Source of the DNA: Botryotinia globosa
Taxonomy: Eukaryota; Ascomycota; Leotiomycetes; Helotiales; Sclerotiniaceae
NCBI GenBank assembly: GCA_014898425.1
Contig: RCSZ01000009.1
Location: 1,550,001-1,614,000 of the forward strand
Reading direction: 5' to 3'
Length of the DNA stretch: 64,000 nucleotides
This document shows, piece by piece, positions 32,303-42,640 of this stretch; positions within the stretch are counted from its first letter, which is position 1, and each line of letters opens with the position of its first letter. The position numbers and the translations under genes are program-made. The notes beneath the pieces were generated by a model. The model was not told the origin of the DNA. It searched no databases and saw nothing but the letters and a program-made list of their open reading frames with translations.

Positions 32303-34105
32303 ATGCCGTTTCTTCCCTTTCTCTTCCCGCACCTACATCATCCATTGCTCTGTCGATGCCTTGCTGCGATACAGATTCGAGCTCTCGTCAATTTGGGTTT
32401 TCATATTAGCCAACAACCAAGCCCGTTTATAAGCATCGTACCTACCACGCTGATCAAGATCAACTTTGAGGAGATCAATAGCTTCCGAAGGGCCAAGGAG
32501 TGTGGCATTGGTAAAGCTATTTACGCATGCAACGCGAATTGCGCCTTTCAAAGATCCCAAATCTAACTCTTCCAGGTATGCAGGAACTTCGTGTTCAGGA
32601 AGATTAGCTGCAATCATGGCGCCTGTATATGGTAAGATTCTGCGTCAATTTTCGGGTTCATACTAGCAAATAGGGTAGTCGGTGGAATGACTCCTTTCTT
32701 CAGCGCTAGAATTGCTTTTATGATACCAGCAACTCCACTGACCCCTTCAAGGTGGCCAATATTAGCCTTCACCGGCCCTCTATCATGCTATAGTTAGCTC
32801 AAACAATATCATTGGAGAACTATCCGTGTTAGCTTAAACCGAGATAAGTTCTACCTGCTCCCCTGCTCCCAGTTTTACCTGAACCCATTTCCGATTGTCG
32901 ACATCTCGGTAAGATATCCCAGTGATGTCCCCATGCCTAGTATAATTAGTTTGTCAGGGGTTTTTATCATACGTACTCTGATCGTAGCACAATCACCTAC
33001 CATGAGCTTCAACATATCTCGTGTCCTCAAATCCCAATGCGGCCTGGGCATAGACTCGGCGAATGAGAGCTTCCTGAGATTCGGCGCTAGGCTGCGTAAG
33101 TGTCGCTTCCGATCATCCTGGTTAGAACCACTTCCTCATACAACAGTTTGAATGGTGTCTCTATCTTGTGGAGCATTATGTAACGGCTTAAGGAGAGCCG
33201 CAATGCCCTCACCACGAGCATAGCAATTAACTCGCGCATCGAAGCTGAAGCACTTGCTGTCAGGCGAAGGGAGCTTTCTCTGTTCCAGAAGGATCGTCGA
33301 GTCCAAGCTAAGAAGCAGATTGGAACCCAGAACCAAAACCTGAGGATTTCCCATTGCGAGTCAGTAGCGATTACTTATTGAGAAAAGTCATGGCTTCGAA
33401 GGGGCGGAGGGAGAGTTGGCAAACATTTCGTTTTGGCATTGCCACTTCTCATCGCTTGACACGCCATATCAACTTCAACCATGGTACTAGAACATTCTGT
33501 GTCAAGATGAACACTATGCCCACGCAGGTCAAAATGTCAACTGGTTCGATTAGGCAGTATTCCCGGTTGCCCTCCAGCGATTGCTAGCCAAGGAGCAGTG
33601 TCACCATCTTTAGCTATAATCTTGGGATAATCATTCGACATAGTTGCTCCAAACACAGCGGTTTGGCTACATTGAGGTTTTTTGATGGCTATGCGGGCTG
33701 CAGTAGTCATCGCAAATCAGTTGATGACTATTTATTGATAAGGAATGAGGAAAGTTTGTATCGTTCTGTTCTAATCAATTTCGAAAGTATGATAGCTGCT
33801 TCTAAGGCCGTAGGTTGTTGAGGTTCCATTGCTACAGCCTCTTTAGGTGTGGTAGAGTAGGAAGGGCGTCAAACAGTCCGGGTCTTCAGTAAAGAAATGA
33901 GCTCAATGGGAGTGAGACTGGTCGTGATGTGAGCGATCAAATAGCTAGCAACAGAAAATTGTGAGAATTGTGAGATAATTAACGAATTCCTTCCATTATT
34001 GAACACGTAACCCGTAGTAAACAGGTCTTCGGGCCCGTCTGTGGAGAGGTTCTTGCGCTCTGAAAGTATTTTCCAGAAACTATCTACCATTTCCAACATT
34101 CACCT
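32303..34105 (-). pseudogene. Highly reducing polyketide synthase relic (KS and part of AT)
   Basis: Minus-strand fragments follow the N-to-C order of a fungal type I PKS. The KS start (FWKILSERKNLSTDGPED, about 34080) is followed by TPKEAVAMEPQQPTALE (about 33840), MSNDYPKIIAKDGDTAPW (about 33640), the nucleophile region DTECSST with Cys at 33494-33492, FDARVNCYARGEGIAALLK (about 33230), the first His motif VEAHG (about 33000), and [16 protein letters not shown] (about 32770). Directly after NPKIDAE, near 32640, comes mid-AT sequence ([19 protein letters not shown]), so the KS-AT linker and the AT active-site part are missing. Frameshifts and stops (for example TGA at 33539-33537) break it repeatedly. 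No later domains are seen below 32303. It is non-functional. Confidence 0.85.
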
Positions 34106-35510
34106 CCTTTAAGATGCATCAAAACACTGTGCCACATATGTAAATAACTCGGAGAGATACCCATCCTATATGGTGGAAGAGAATGCATTGCTACCATTAT
34201 AGGTATTGCTACCATCATAAGTATCACTGTTATCATTGCGCAATTGGTATTATTACTATCATAGATATTGTTGTCATCATAGTTATTGTTTCATCAAAGG
34301 CCGTTTAATGGGAAATCTAGAAACAATATTGGTTGTCACTGGGGGGGGGGGGGTTTATCCGACCACGGCCCACTTTGGAAAAGGAGGTGGAAAGCAATTC
34401 GAGACTAGGGGATTAAATCAGTCTAAAAAGCTTAAGGGGAGGTTCAAGTTGAATTATATAGATCCAAGTAGGACCTAAAGTCTGGTTGAATGCTGATTAG
34501 ATCTAAATCCCTGGATATATATATCCGCGAGTGTTAAGGAATGAATGCTAGATATCTAAACCTCCGTTAATTCAACATCTCGGAGGTCGAAAACTATGGT
34601 TATCGTTCAGCCAAGAAACATGATACTACACTACCTTAATACCTCCCATCTATTCAGATCCGCAAATATTCAAACAAACTATAGAAGAATGGTGGCCGCG
34701 CAGTCATGTCATGTCATTTTCCCCGCCTTACATTCCTTCTTGACAGCATGAATTTCCCACGCCCGAATGGAAGTTGAATTTTGGCAATAAACCATGCCGG
34801 TAGTGCTATAAAATACGAGAAGCTGAAATTTCACGGGATCAGTAGAATCTATCAAGGATTGAAAGTCCAAAATCGGCCTTGTGGTGAAATTGATAGTTTG
34901 GTTCGCTTGAGCCTGAAGTCTACCTCGCTTTTCTCAGATGCATAGAACAAACGAAAATATTACTTAAAAAATAGAGCAAAAACAACTGTGTTGTATTCTT
35001 GTCTGATAACTCCTTTGGCAAACATATCTTTTAATGTTCACATTCCTCCATCAGTATATTCACCGGTAGTATGTCGTATATTGTTTCGTAATAACATGAA
35101 GTCATCAATATATATCTTCACGAACAATAGAGAGGCTTACATAGGCAATTATATCACTACCGCATATTGGAATTGACTGGTACGTACCCATTAGAGCTGA
35201 TCCTCCAGCTGCGGTTAGCAGAAGTTCTACGCCTCCCCCGCCTTGATTTCACAGGTAAATTTACCTAACACCCAGAGTTTCTTCCTAAGCTTCCGGGTAG
35301 CAGACAAGGCTGCGCATCCTTCGATCAATCGACACCCTTTCATCAATCTAGATGAATGACATTTCGGTTTCTTCTTCCAACTTTATGCAGTGAGCGTGAA
35401 CAACAGTTGAAGTACTGAAATTTTCCAAGAATCTTCAAATTCACTTCAAACCTTCAAACCTACGCGAATTCTGATCGTGAAAATCCTTTCAGGTTCTCTC
35501 TATTCTCTAC
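34106..35510. other. Intergenic between PKS relic and P450 relic
   Basis: No supported gene on either strand. A G10 run lies near 34342, and ATT/ATC-type imperfect repeats at about 34190-34290. It may once have been the shared promoter of the two divergently oriented genes. Confidence 0.5.
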
Positions 35511-35658
35511 CATGGACACATTGGGCAGTTAATCCAAAGTGGCAGTTCATGCTCTGGGTATCATAGTGTCATTGAGAAGGAAACCTCTTGGTATTCCCGC
35601 CATGATGAGTCCAACTAAAATTTATCCCTTGACTCTATTAGATTCTTTTTGCTCTTAG

Positions 35659-37727
35659 CTACCAACTTGTACTCCACCCATTGAAAAACTATCCCGGTCC
35701 GCTCATTTCCAAATTCACAGACGGCTATGGTGGCTATCATGCAGTTAAAAAGCGCCTCCACCTCGCTACATATTTCGACCACTTGCAATATGGTATGTCT
35801 ATTCAGTAGTGCTTTATCCAGAACATGCTGTTGTTTTTAAGGCAATTAACACTAACTGCTGTCAAACAGGTCCTGCATATAGATAAGCTCCCAACCGTCT
35901 AGTATTCAACACCTCCAACGCTTTACGAGGTACTTCATCCCCTTTCTTCCTCTCCACTCAGAGCGTTGAATATTGACCCACCCAGCGATTTACCTCCACC
36001 CCTCCATAAACAAAGCCGATATCTACGCCCACACCCAATTCAACCCCAAGTCAACATTTTCGGGACACTGGAACGAGAAAGGCATCGCCAAAAACGTAAG
36101 ATTTATGGAAAAATTCTTTCCGAACGTTCTCTGCGTTCTTTTGAGCCTACCATGAGTAGCGAGATTAATATGTTTTTGAAGCTATTGTTGGATACCAAGA
36201 ATGAAGTTGTTAATATGTCGCCATTGTGCGAAAGACTTACGACAGATGTGGCTGGCCAGTTAGCTTTTGGACAGCCGCTTGATACGCAAACGGAGGAGAG
36301 GAATAGGGCGTTTCCGAGGGCAATGATTTCTATGAATGGGCTTGTTAGTATTTCAGTGAGTAGATCGTACTTCTTCGTCTGGGAATCTGTTTCAAATTTC
36401 AGAGCTAGTCATGACGTACTAATCCTTCTCCTCGACGACTGTCATTTTTTGCTCCAAGAAACCAACTAAACATCTACCACATAGTGGCCTGGCCAATGAT
36501 GTCCAAAACATGGCCACTTCTCAGACGACTTAATCAGAAGAATGGCGTGGCATTTTCCAAGTCAATACAGAGTATAATACAGAAACGCGTAGCCCTTCCT
36601 CAGGACGCAAAGCATGATTTCTATTCTATTGCAGGAGAGGAAGTTGGTAAAGGTATAGAGAGTCTCGGGCGTAGCGAATTATGGGCTGAAGCTGTGTTTT
36701 TTATTCCTGCAGGTGAGTTGTGTCGATTTCCTGAGTCTCTTCTCTTCTACAAGTTGAATTCCCTCAATGTTGGCTTTTGCGATGCCCTTCCTGTGCTCAA
36801 TAGGAGCGTCTTCTCAGACCCATACTATTCATGATGGGCATCATTAAACGAAATATATCCTCCCAGGCGGCACGACCCTCTCCGCAGCTTTAAGCTCCCT
36901 CTTCTTCTATCTCTCCCGCCACCCCACCACCTACACTCTTCTCGCCACCGAAATCCGCGACGTCTTCTCCTCCGGCCTTGAAATAAAAACCGGAGCCCAG
37001 CTCTCCTCATGCAAATATCTTCGAGCCTGTATTGACGAAACATTGCGGATGTCACCACCATTTCTAGCCACATTTTGGCGGGAACCTTATTCGGATCATA
37101 CATAACCCTTTGTGGTCGACGGACATGTAATACCACGTGGTACGATGGTTGGAGTCAATCCGTATTGTGTGATGCATAATGAGGAGTATTTTCCAGAGAG
37201 GTGGTTGACATCAGAGGAAGGAAGTTTTAGGTAGGTTTATTCGTTCCTTTGATGGGAATCCTTACTTCAGTCCCATAATTCTTCTTTGCCTTTTGCGTCT
37301 TCATTACTTCCACGCTCCTCATGCTACCCCATCCCCCCCTGACTCCCCCCCCCCCCCCCTCTATAGACATCAATTAACTTCCCACCTTCTCAACAGCACC
37401 CCAAAAGAAGAGCAAAACCTCGCCTCCATGCGCGCAGCGTTTGCCCCATTTGCCCTAGGAGACACCGGCTGTCTCGGCAAAGCAATGGCTTACCATGAGA
37501 CCAGTCTCGCAATCGCGAAAACTCTATGGTATTTTGATTTTAAAAAAGCATCAGGCGAAGCTGGCGAGCTCGGTAAAGGTCAGCCAGGAAATATGAATGG
37601 GAGAGATAGGGTAGAGGAGTATCAATTATTAGATCTTGCGGTTGCGGATCATGATGGTCCGAATTTGGTATTTGCTCCCAGAGAGGAGTATTGGCGGGAA
37701 TTAAGCGATGGAGGTTTGAAGGTGTAG
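35659..37727 (+). pseudogene. Cytochrome P450 pseudogene
   Basis: Exon-like blocks read along a fungal P450. LHPLKNYPGPLISKFTD and GYHAVKKRLHLATY are at 35659-35792; APNRLVFNTSNALR follows from 35870; then the I-helix side with SELWAEAVFFIPAG (about 36680) and GGTTLSAALSSLFFYLSRHP; the K-helix ExxR as ETLR (about 37040); VVDGHVIPRGT (about 37115); and heme-loop FALGDTGCLG (about 37449-37478), where the usual Arg of FxxGxRxCxG is Thr. Breaks are TAA at 35884-35886, a one-base frameshift near 36082 (frame changes between NEKG and HRQKRK), and TAA at 37103-37105. Introns with GT-AG ends remain recognisable. The N-terminal membrane anchor exon was not identified. Two stops plus a frameshift make it non-functional. 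Confidence 0.82.
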
Positions 37728-38262
37728 GTTGAGTCTAGGGGTTTTGTTACTGACGGCATCGGTATTAATCTGGTTAATTACTACTCTATTTCCGCTCTCA
37801 CATCACTTCAATCGCCAGTGACCTTTCTTATCCTTACTTTCCATTGAAGAAACACATGTCCCCATTCCAATAGTAGACGAGTCTTTCAACCCAGTACCCT
37901 CCGCATGAATCATGTCAGCCATGCAGGTTTTGCGTTGGACGATATGTCGCCAATCGCGAAGTCGCCCATTGAAGAAATCTTATTTTTGTTGACGTCTTTC
38001 TAGTTGTTGACCGAATCCAAGGTTGTATCGTGTGACAACCGATAGGTCGCGCAGATTATAGAGTCACTCACGACGCACGAATTGGTCACGAAACAGTCAC
38101 ATGGCAAGAGAGGTCAATGAATAATGGAACAATAATTTTATATTTTGGGTATCTAGTAACATCTCTTCCCTTTACTCCAGATTAAAGTTTCAGCTTAAAT
38201 TATCATTACATCTATGCGCAGGTTAGCTTCAAGTCCCAAGCTTTGTTAATATACGGTTGGAA
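37728..38262. other. Intergenic after the P450 relic
   Basis: No coding sequence or repeat is recognised. Confidence 0.5.
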
Positions 38263-38655
38263 ATGAGTGACAAGAGTACTGTCTCAGTTCTCCAAGGTGA
38301 AATATGTGTTTCGTCAAAGGTTGACTCGGAAAGAACACAGCGAATATTTGGGTTCATCAGAGCAAAGGATGTGAGAAGGGGAGGTGAAGAAGTAGCTTAC
38401 ATTTTGCAGGGAAACACCTGCCGACGTAATTGCGAAGCGTGCCTGTGTACGAGACGAGATTGTCAGCAATTGTCGAATGTACTTGAACAAGTTTTTGATG
38501 ATATCAAAAATGCAAGGAACCATAAGCAAATGTCAGGCTGGAAAATCGTTAGCAATGGTTCTTCATTCTGTGTAAGAATAAAACAAACGTACCTCATTAA
38601 ATCAGATTTTTATAGTGCGTTCAGTAGCGGACATAGTCCACTTCAAACAGTGTGA
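38263..38655 (+). CDS. Hypothetical protein (130 aa), uncertain
   Basis: An open frame from ATG 38263 gives MSDKSTVSVLQGEICVSS with protein-like composition. It has a Cys cluster, CRRNCEACLCTRRDCQQL (about residues 50-67), and a helical stretch LSNVLEQVFDDIKNARN. No known zinc-binding pattern, signal peptide or domain is recognised. It lies between a P450 pseudogene and a normal gene, so it may be a random ORF, a fragment or a real small gene. Confidence 0.3.
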   Translation: MSDKSTVSVLQGEICVSSKVDSERTQRIFGFIRAKDVRRGGEEVAYILQGNTCRRNCEACLCTRRDCQQLSNVLEQVFDDIKNARNHKQMSGWKIVSNGSSFCVRIKQTYLIKSDFYSAFSSGHSPLQTV

Positions 38656-39744
38656 ATAAGTTTCATCATTTCAATGCAATGGTCCTGTGTGGCAGCAGAA
38701 GAAAAGATTGTAGTTATTACCTAAAGAAAGATATGTTAGCATCGATGTTCTTGGTCCAGCGGCGTATCGAAATGATCCAAGAGCGATTGAGCATTAGATC
38801 AGCTGACGAGTTCTCAACAAGCACTTCCCAACTGTCTACCTCCCACAAGGTTTGTACGCCTCGCTTTAATAGGAGATAGGAGCAGGAGTGCGCAGTCTGT
38901 CCGCCCGTTCGTTCAAAGTTCGTCATGTAATGCAGGAAAATGATGATGAGGAAGTGTATGTACCTATCGCCATGTATGGTTAGCTTTGGCACAGAAAATA
39001 TGTTTCAATAATATGCAATAAATGAACGATGGGTCAGACAAGGCTGAAACTTAAATGCAAAGATTCGACAGTATAATTCGGATTGAGGAATGCCTTTCCA
39101 ATGAGTTTTCATCATCACCCCCAACGGTGCGCAAAGAATTAGAAATAAATATGTAATATACGAACCTTTGGAATTGAAAGTTTGTGGCAGCTTGTAGAAT
39201 ATAATAGCAAAAAAAAACTGTCTGAGACCAACTGTTAGCAGTGTGCTTGGCTGCATGAGGTTCAAATTCATGATGTAAATCAAGATTGCTCAGATTAAAA
39301 TACAAATCTCCATTGCGGTGTAAGAGTTGGATTGTTCAATATGTGTTTGTGTTCATCATTGAGGCAATTGAAGCAAGCAGGGAGGAGTAAACGCTTACCA
39401 AGTAAAGAAAATTAAATCATATTGAAAGTAGAAAAACTCCTCACACGAAGAAAAGGTATGATAGTTATGATTGTTGTTGTTGAAGATGTTGGTTGGTTGT
39501 AGAGACAAAAGAGTAGAGGAGGAAAACTTTTAAAGCTCCAGGTCAAAAATTATTTTCGCGCTAACCACTAGTGCAGAGATGACGCTAGAGCCAGAAAAGT
39601 GCTAGCCTCTAAGCCACGTCCAGGCATGTGATGTGGCTGAGCAGTGGCGATAGCATCCCCAGATAAGATCCGTCCTGACATCGAGGCATGAAACCATTTA
39701 CAACAATCAAAGAGTCTTGATAACTTCATATATCAGTATTCATC
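38656..39744. other. Intergenic, upstream of the 39.7-kb gene
   Basis: AT-rich sequence with overlapping short ORFs on both strands, none convincing. The last few hundred bases are presumably the promoter of the gene starting at 39745. Confidence 0.5.
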
Positions 39745-41128
39745 ATGGCGTCGTCTGGAGGCATCTGGGCGCCTGTGGCCGTGAGAATGCTAAAGTAAGT
39801 TATTCCTACAATCTATTAAAATCTATGAGAAACTCCAATGTCCTCATTGCAACCATTCAAGACAGTATTCTAACATACTTCATAGGAACGTAGTTCAAAG
39901 GACTACGAAACTCATTAAACTACGCATCAAAGATGTTACGAGCAAGTCTGTCACCGCAGAACTTCAACCAATTTTTGTGAGAAGCACACCTCGCCATCCT
40001 ATCCATCCGGCGGCCCTCCTCCGTCAAAATAAGGGACGATGGTATACTACCCAAAGTGCTGTCAATGCCGCTGTCCGTCGTTTCATGAGCACCAGCAGAC
40101 AAGCCATTAAGCATGATCGTGCTTCGTTCCCAAAATCAAACACCGCAGCCGCTGTATCTCGTCTCACAAGCCGAGCTCCATTTGCCTCAACTCTCCGACC
40201 AAACTTGAGTGGTGGAGCACTCCCTAGAACAGCAGGAGGCTACAGCTTAGGAGGTGGAAGAGCAGGCGCTCGATACTTTTCTCATACACCTGCTGCTCCG
40301 GCACAAGTGGTCAACAATGTTTCACAAGCTGTCCGAGCATTCTTCCTTTCTGGCCAAAAGGCCCAATTCGATGGTATGACTCCCATGGGCGAGAAGCGCT
40401 ACAGAGCTGTTTCTTCTCTCCAAGAGGAAACAACTCGCAAGATCCAATCTGTCTCCAAATTCACTCCAGGTTCTTACATCGATTTCGCTGTCAACCCAAC
40501 CGTCACCGCACTCTCTCCTCTCGCTGGAGCACTCCCATTCGGTGCCCAAAAGATGTCCCAGGCCGCACCATCTCTCAACACTTCTGGCTTTCTCGATATC
40601 CTGTCTGTCGACTTCTCACGCGCTCTTAAAGACCTCGCAGTAACAATGAACGATCTCAAAAAACTATCCTCTCTTGGCGACCTCCCTATAACCCTCGAGA
40701 ACAATCACATCCTTCGTATCCGATTCCCGGGCTGTGATGCCGAATCTGTAGAGCGTCTTTGTGATGAAGTCGGCGTGCAGCGAGGGATTGTACACCAAGA
40801 TGCCGGGTTTGATGCCGCTGTAGGAACGCAAATGGCTCTCCTATTTCCTTTTGCTCCTACTGCCGAATCAGAACAACAATCGCAGCTATTATCTCCTTGT
40901 CTACAAACTACCTTGTCCTCTCCTGACCAAGATGAATATGATGATATTCTTGAAGAATTTTCAGAAAATCCATGGGTCGAAGGTTATGAATCAATGGAAG
41001 AAGATATCAGTGAAAGTGGCTCTGCATATTTTACAAAGGTCAGCGAACATCCATCTGAATCAGATGAATATGAGGGCCTGGAGGGAATATACAAGTTCCT
41101 TGAAGAGTGTGATGCAAGGAGGCCCTAA
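39745..41128 (+). CDS. Conserved-looking fungal protein with mitochondrial-type N-terminus (430 aa)
   Basis: Exons 39745-39794 and 39886-41128 flank a 91-nt intron with a TTCTAAC branch site; the sum is 431 codons with the stop. Residues 1-95 are rich in Arg, Lys, Ser and Thr with few acids (MASSGGIWAPVAVRMLK, RRFMSTSRQ), like a mitochondrial presequence or basic leader. The centre has SRLTSRAPFASTLRPNLSGG, AGARYFSHTPAAPAQVVNNVSQAVRAFFLSGQ and an acidic-Cys motif RIRFPGCDAESVERLCDEVG, and the C-terminus is strongly acidic. I recall homologues being labelled casein kinase II beta 2 subunit in automated annotations, but the CK2-beta zinc-finger Cys pattern is absent, so I do not use that name. 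Function is unknown. Confidence 0.85.
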
Positions 41129-41674
41129 ATTTAGGTGTTCAATTTTCCACTGATAGCATACACGCCTTCTTTTCTTTTGTCAATTTGAGTCACGGATTTT
41201 TGCAGACGTTTCTGGGAGCATGGATGGGTTGAGCCAATTTGAATGATTATACACTCACTCTCCTAGCATAGGATTAGGGCTGGTTTCTTTATTGTTTTTT
41301 TTCGTACCATATGCTACCATTAGGTAAATACCAGAATTTAAAATACCAATTCGAAATCAAGATTATCAAGCAATGTTCACAAGTGCCTCTTTTTGATGAG
41401 CCAACAGCTAGTACCATGCATTGGGAGCAATAAGAACAAGCTAAATATCAATGCGATGGAATGCAACCAAGGGTATATTTTCATGTATGCAAAACCAACT
41501 TTGACCCAATACTCCTGCATCAATTGACCAACCCCCTTTCTCGTATCCATCTTGACCATCATTTTACTTCTTACCACATTGCCGTTTCAATTTTATCTAC
41601 CCCCCGTTTCTCCACCCGTTGCTCCATTCATGATCGTAGTTCTTAACCTCCAACCAATTCGCAAGCGACGTGCG
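41129..41674. other. Convergent 3' regions
   Basis: About 546 bp between two facing stop codons, presumably both 3' UTRs. Short ORFs on both strands are not supported. Confidence 0.5.
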
Positions 41675-42640
41675 TTAAGCAATAACAGATTCTTCAATCA
41701 ATGGAACGCTCTCGATAGAAAGTGTCAATTGCTCGCCACAGACCCAGAATGCAGCTGCCTCGATGATGTAACATACAACTTGAAGCTCATCTTTATTCCT
41801 TGGCGCATAAATCAGGACGAATTGTTCAGGTACAACTCTTGGCGAAAACCACGCAGACAGAGAAATTGGAAGGTAGGATAAGAAATTGGCAACAGCTTGC
41901 GGTGCAGAAGCGCCAGCCATTGGATGTCTTTCACCCCAACCCTTTTCCAGAATAATCTTTGCATCCTCCGGATGAAGGTTCATATGGTAACTATTGTCGC
42001 TGTGGTGCACATGGCAGATTTCTCCATTGCAGGTAACGTTGATAGGATTGAGAGAGAAGAGTGCAAGCCCTTTCTTCTCGAAACAGGATATCCCCGTCTT
42101 GAGCTTGTCCGAGTGTCGATGTGCGAGATTACCGAGGCTAGTGCAGAGAAGTTCATACATTGCTCGAGAACCATACTGGCTTATTTGCCTCTGAGGAGCA
42201 ATACCAGCAACTTTGGGACGTGGACCACTGCGAATAGGAAGGTTTTTGCGGGCGACATGTATGTAACCAGGTTTTATACCATCGGGGACATTTGGTGGGC
42301 TGTACGGATCGGAAAGAGCAAAGATGCGAAGATAAGTGATTTTTACATATCCAAGTAGAGTGGATGGAGTGCCTCCTGGACCTAAAGATATGAAATTATG
42401 ATAGTCGTTATACACGATCCATGGTATTGGTGCCAAGGCGATAATAGTACAGGTTAGGGATGGCTGGAAAAGGTTGATGCAGATAATGATACTGAGGATG
42501 GTGAGGACGAGACCTGGCCCAGTAAGAGTGATTTGGATGATGTCTTGTTGCTTAAGACCCATTGGTACTTCTAGGGTGATGTCGTTTGTAGGGTGACGTT
42601 CTTGGATCGCCACAGCAGTGGTTGTTGCGGAGACACTCAT
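41675..42640 (-). CDS. DUF5519 / luciferase-domain-like membrane protein (321 aa)
   Basis: The start at 42640 (ACCATGAGT context) gives MSVSATTTAVAIQERHP; an in-frame ATG at 42772 would add 44 residues of weaker composition. Two hydrophobic stretches (IIQITLTGPGLVLTILSIIICI and LTCTIIALAPIPWIVY, residues about 34-75) suggest an N-terminal membrane anchor. Next come the family-like LGPGGTPSTLLGYVKITYLR, GPRPKVAGIAPQRQISQ, CHVHHSDNSYHMNLHPEDAKIILEKGWGERHP and FVLIYAPRNKDELQVV. This order matches fungal proteins annotated as luciferase-domain/DUF5519, whose biochemical role is not established; luciferase activity should not be assumed. A single exon, intact, and convergent with the 39.7-kb gene. 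Confidence 0.75.
   Translation of the reverse strand: MSVSATTTAVAIQERHPTNDITLEVPMGLKQQDIIQITLTGPGLVLTILSIIICINLFQPSLTCTIIALAPIPWIVYNDYHNFISLGPGGTPSTLLGYVKITYLRIFALSDPYSPPNVPDGIKPGYIHVARKNLPIRSGPRPKVAGIAPQRQISQYGSRAMYELLCTSLGNLAHRHSDKLKTGISCFEKKGLALFSLNPINVTCNGEICHVHHSDNSYHMNLHPEDAKIILEKGWGERHPMAGASAPQAVANFLSYLPISLSAWFSPRVVPEQFVLIYAPRNKDELQVVCYIIEAAAFWVCGEQLTLSIESVPLIEESVIA

Noticed and set aside
33544..33553. GGTTCGATT, B-box-like
   Set aside because: It is part of the PKS relic coding sequence; there is no cloverleaf.
39745..41128. Casein kinase II beta 2 subunit label for the 430-aa protein
   Set aside because: I recall this name from automated annotation, but the CK2-beta zinc-finger cysteines are absent, so the name is not supported.
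41675..42640. Functional luciferase
   Set aside because: Only the uncharacterised luciferase-like/DUF5519 domain pattern is seen; no light-producing pathway gene is nearby.
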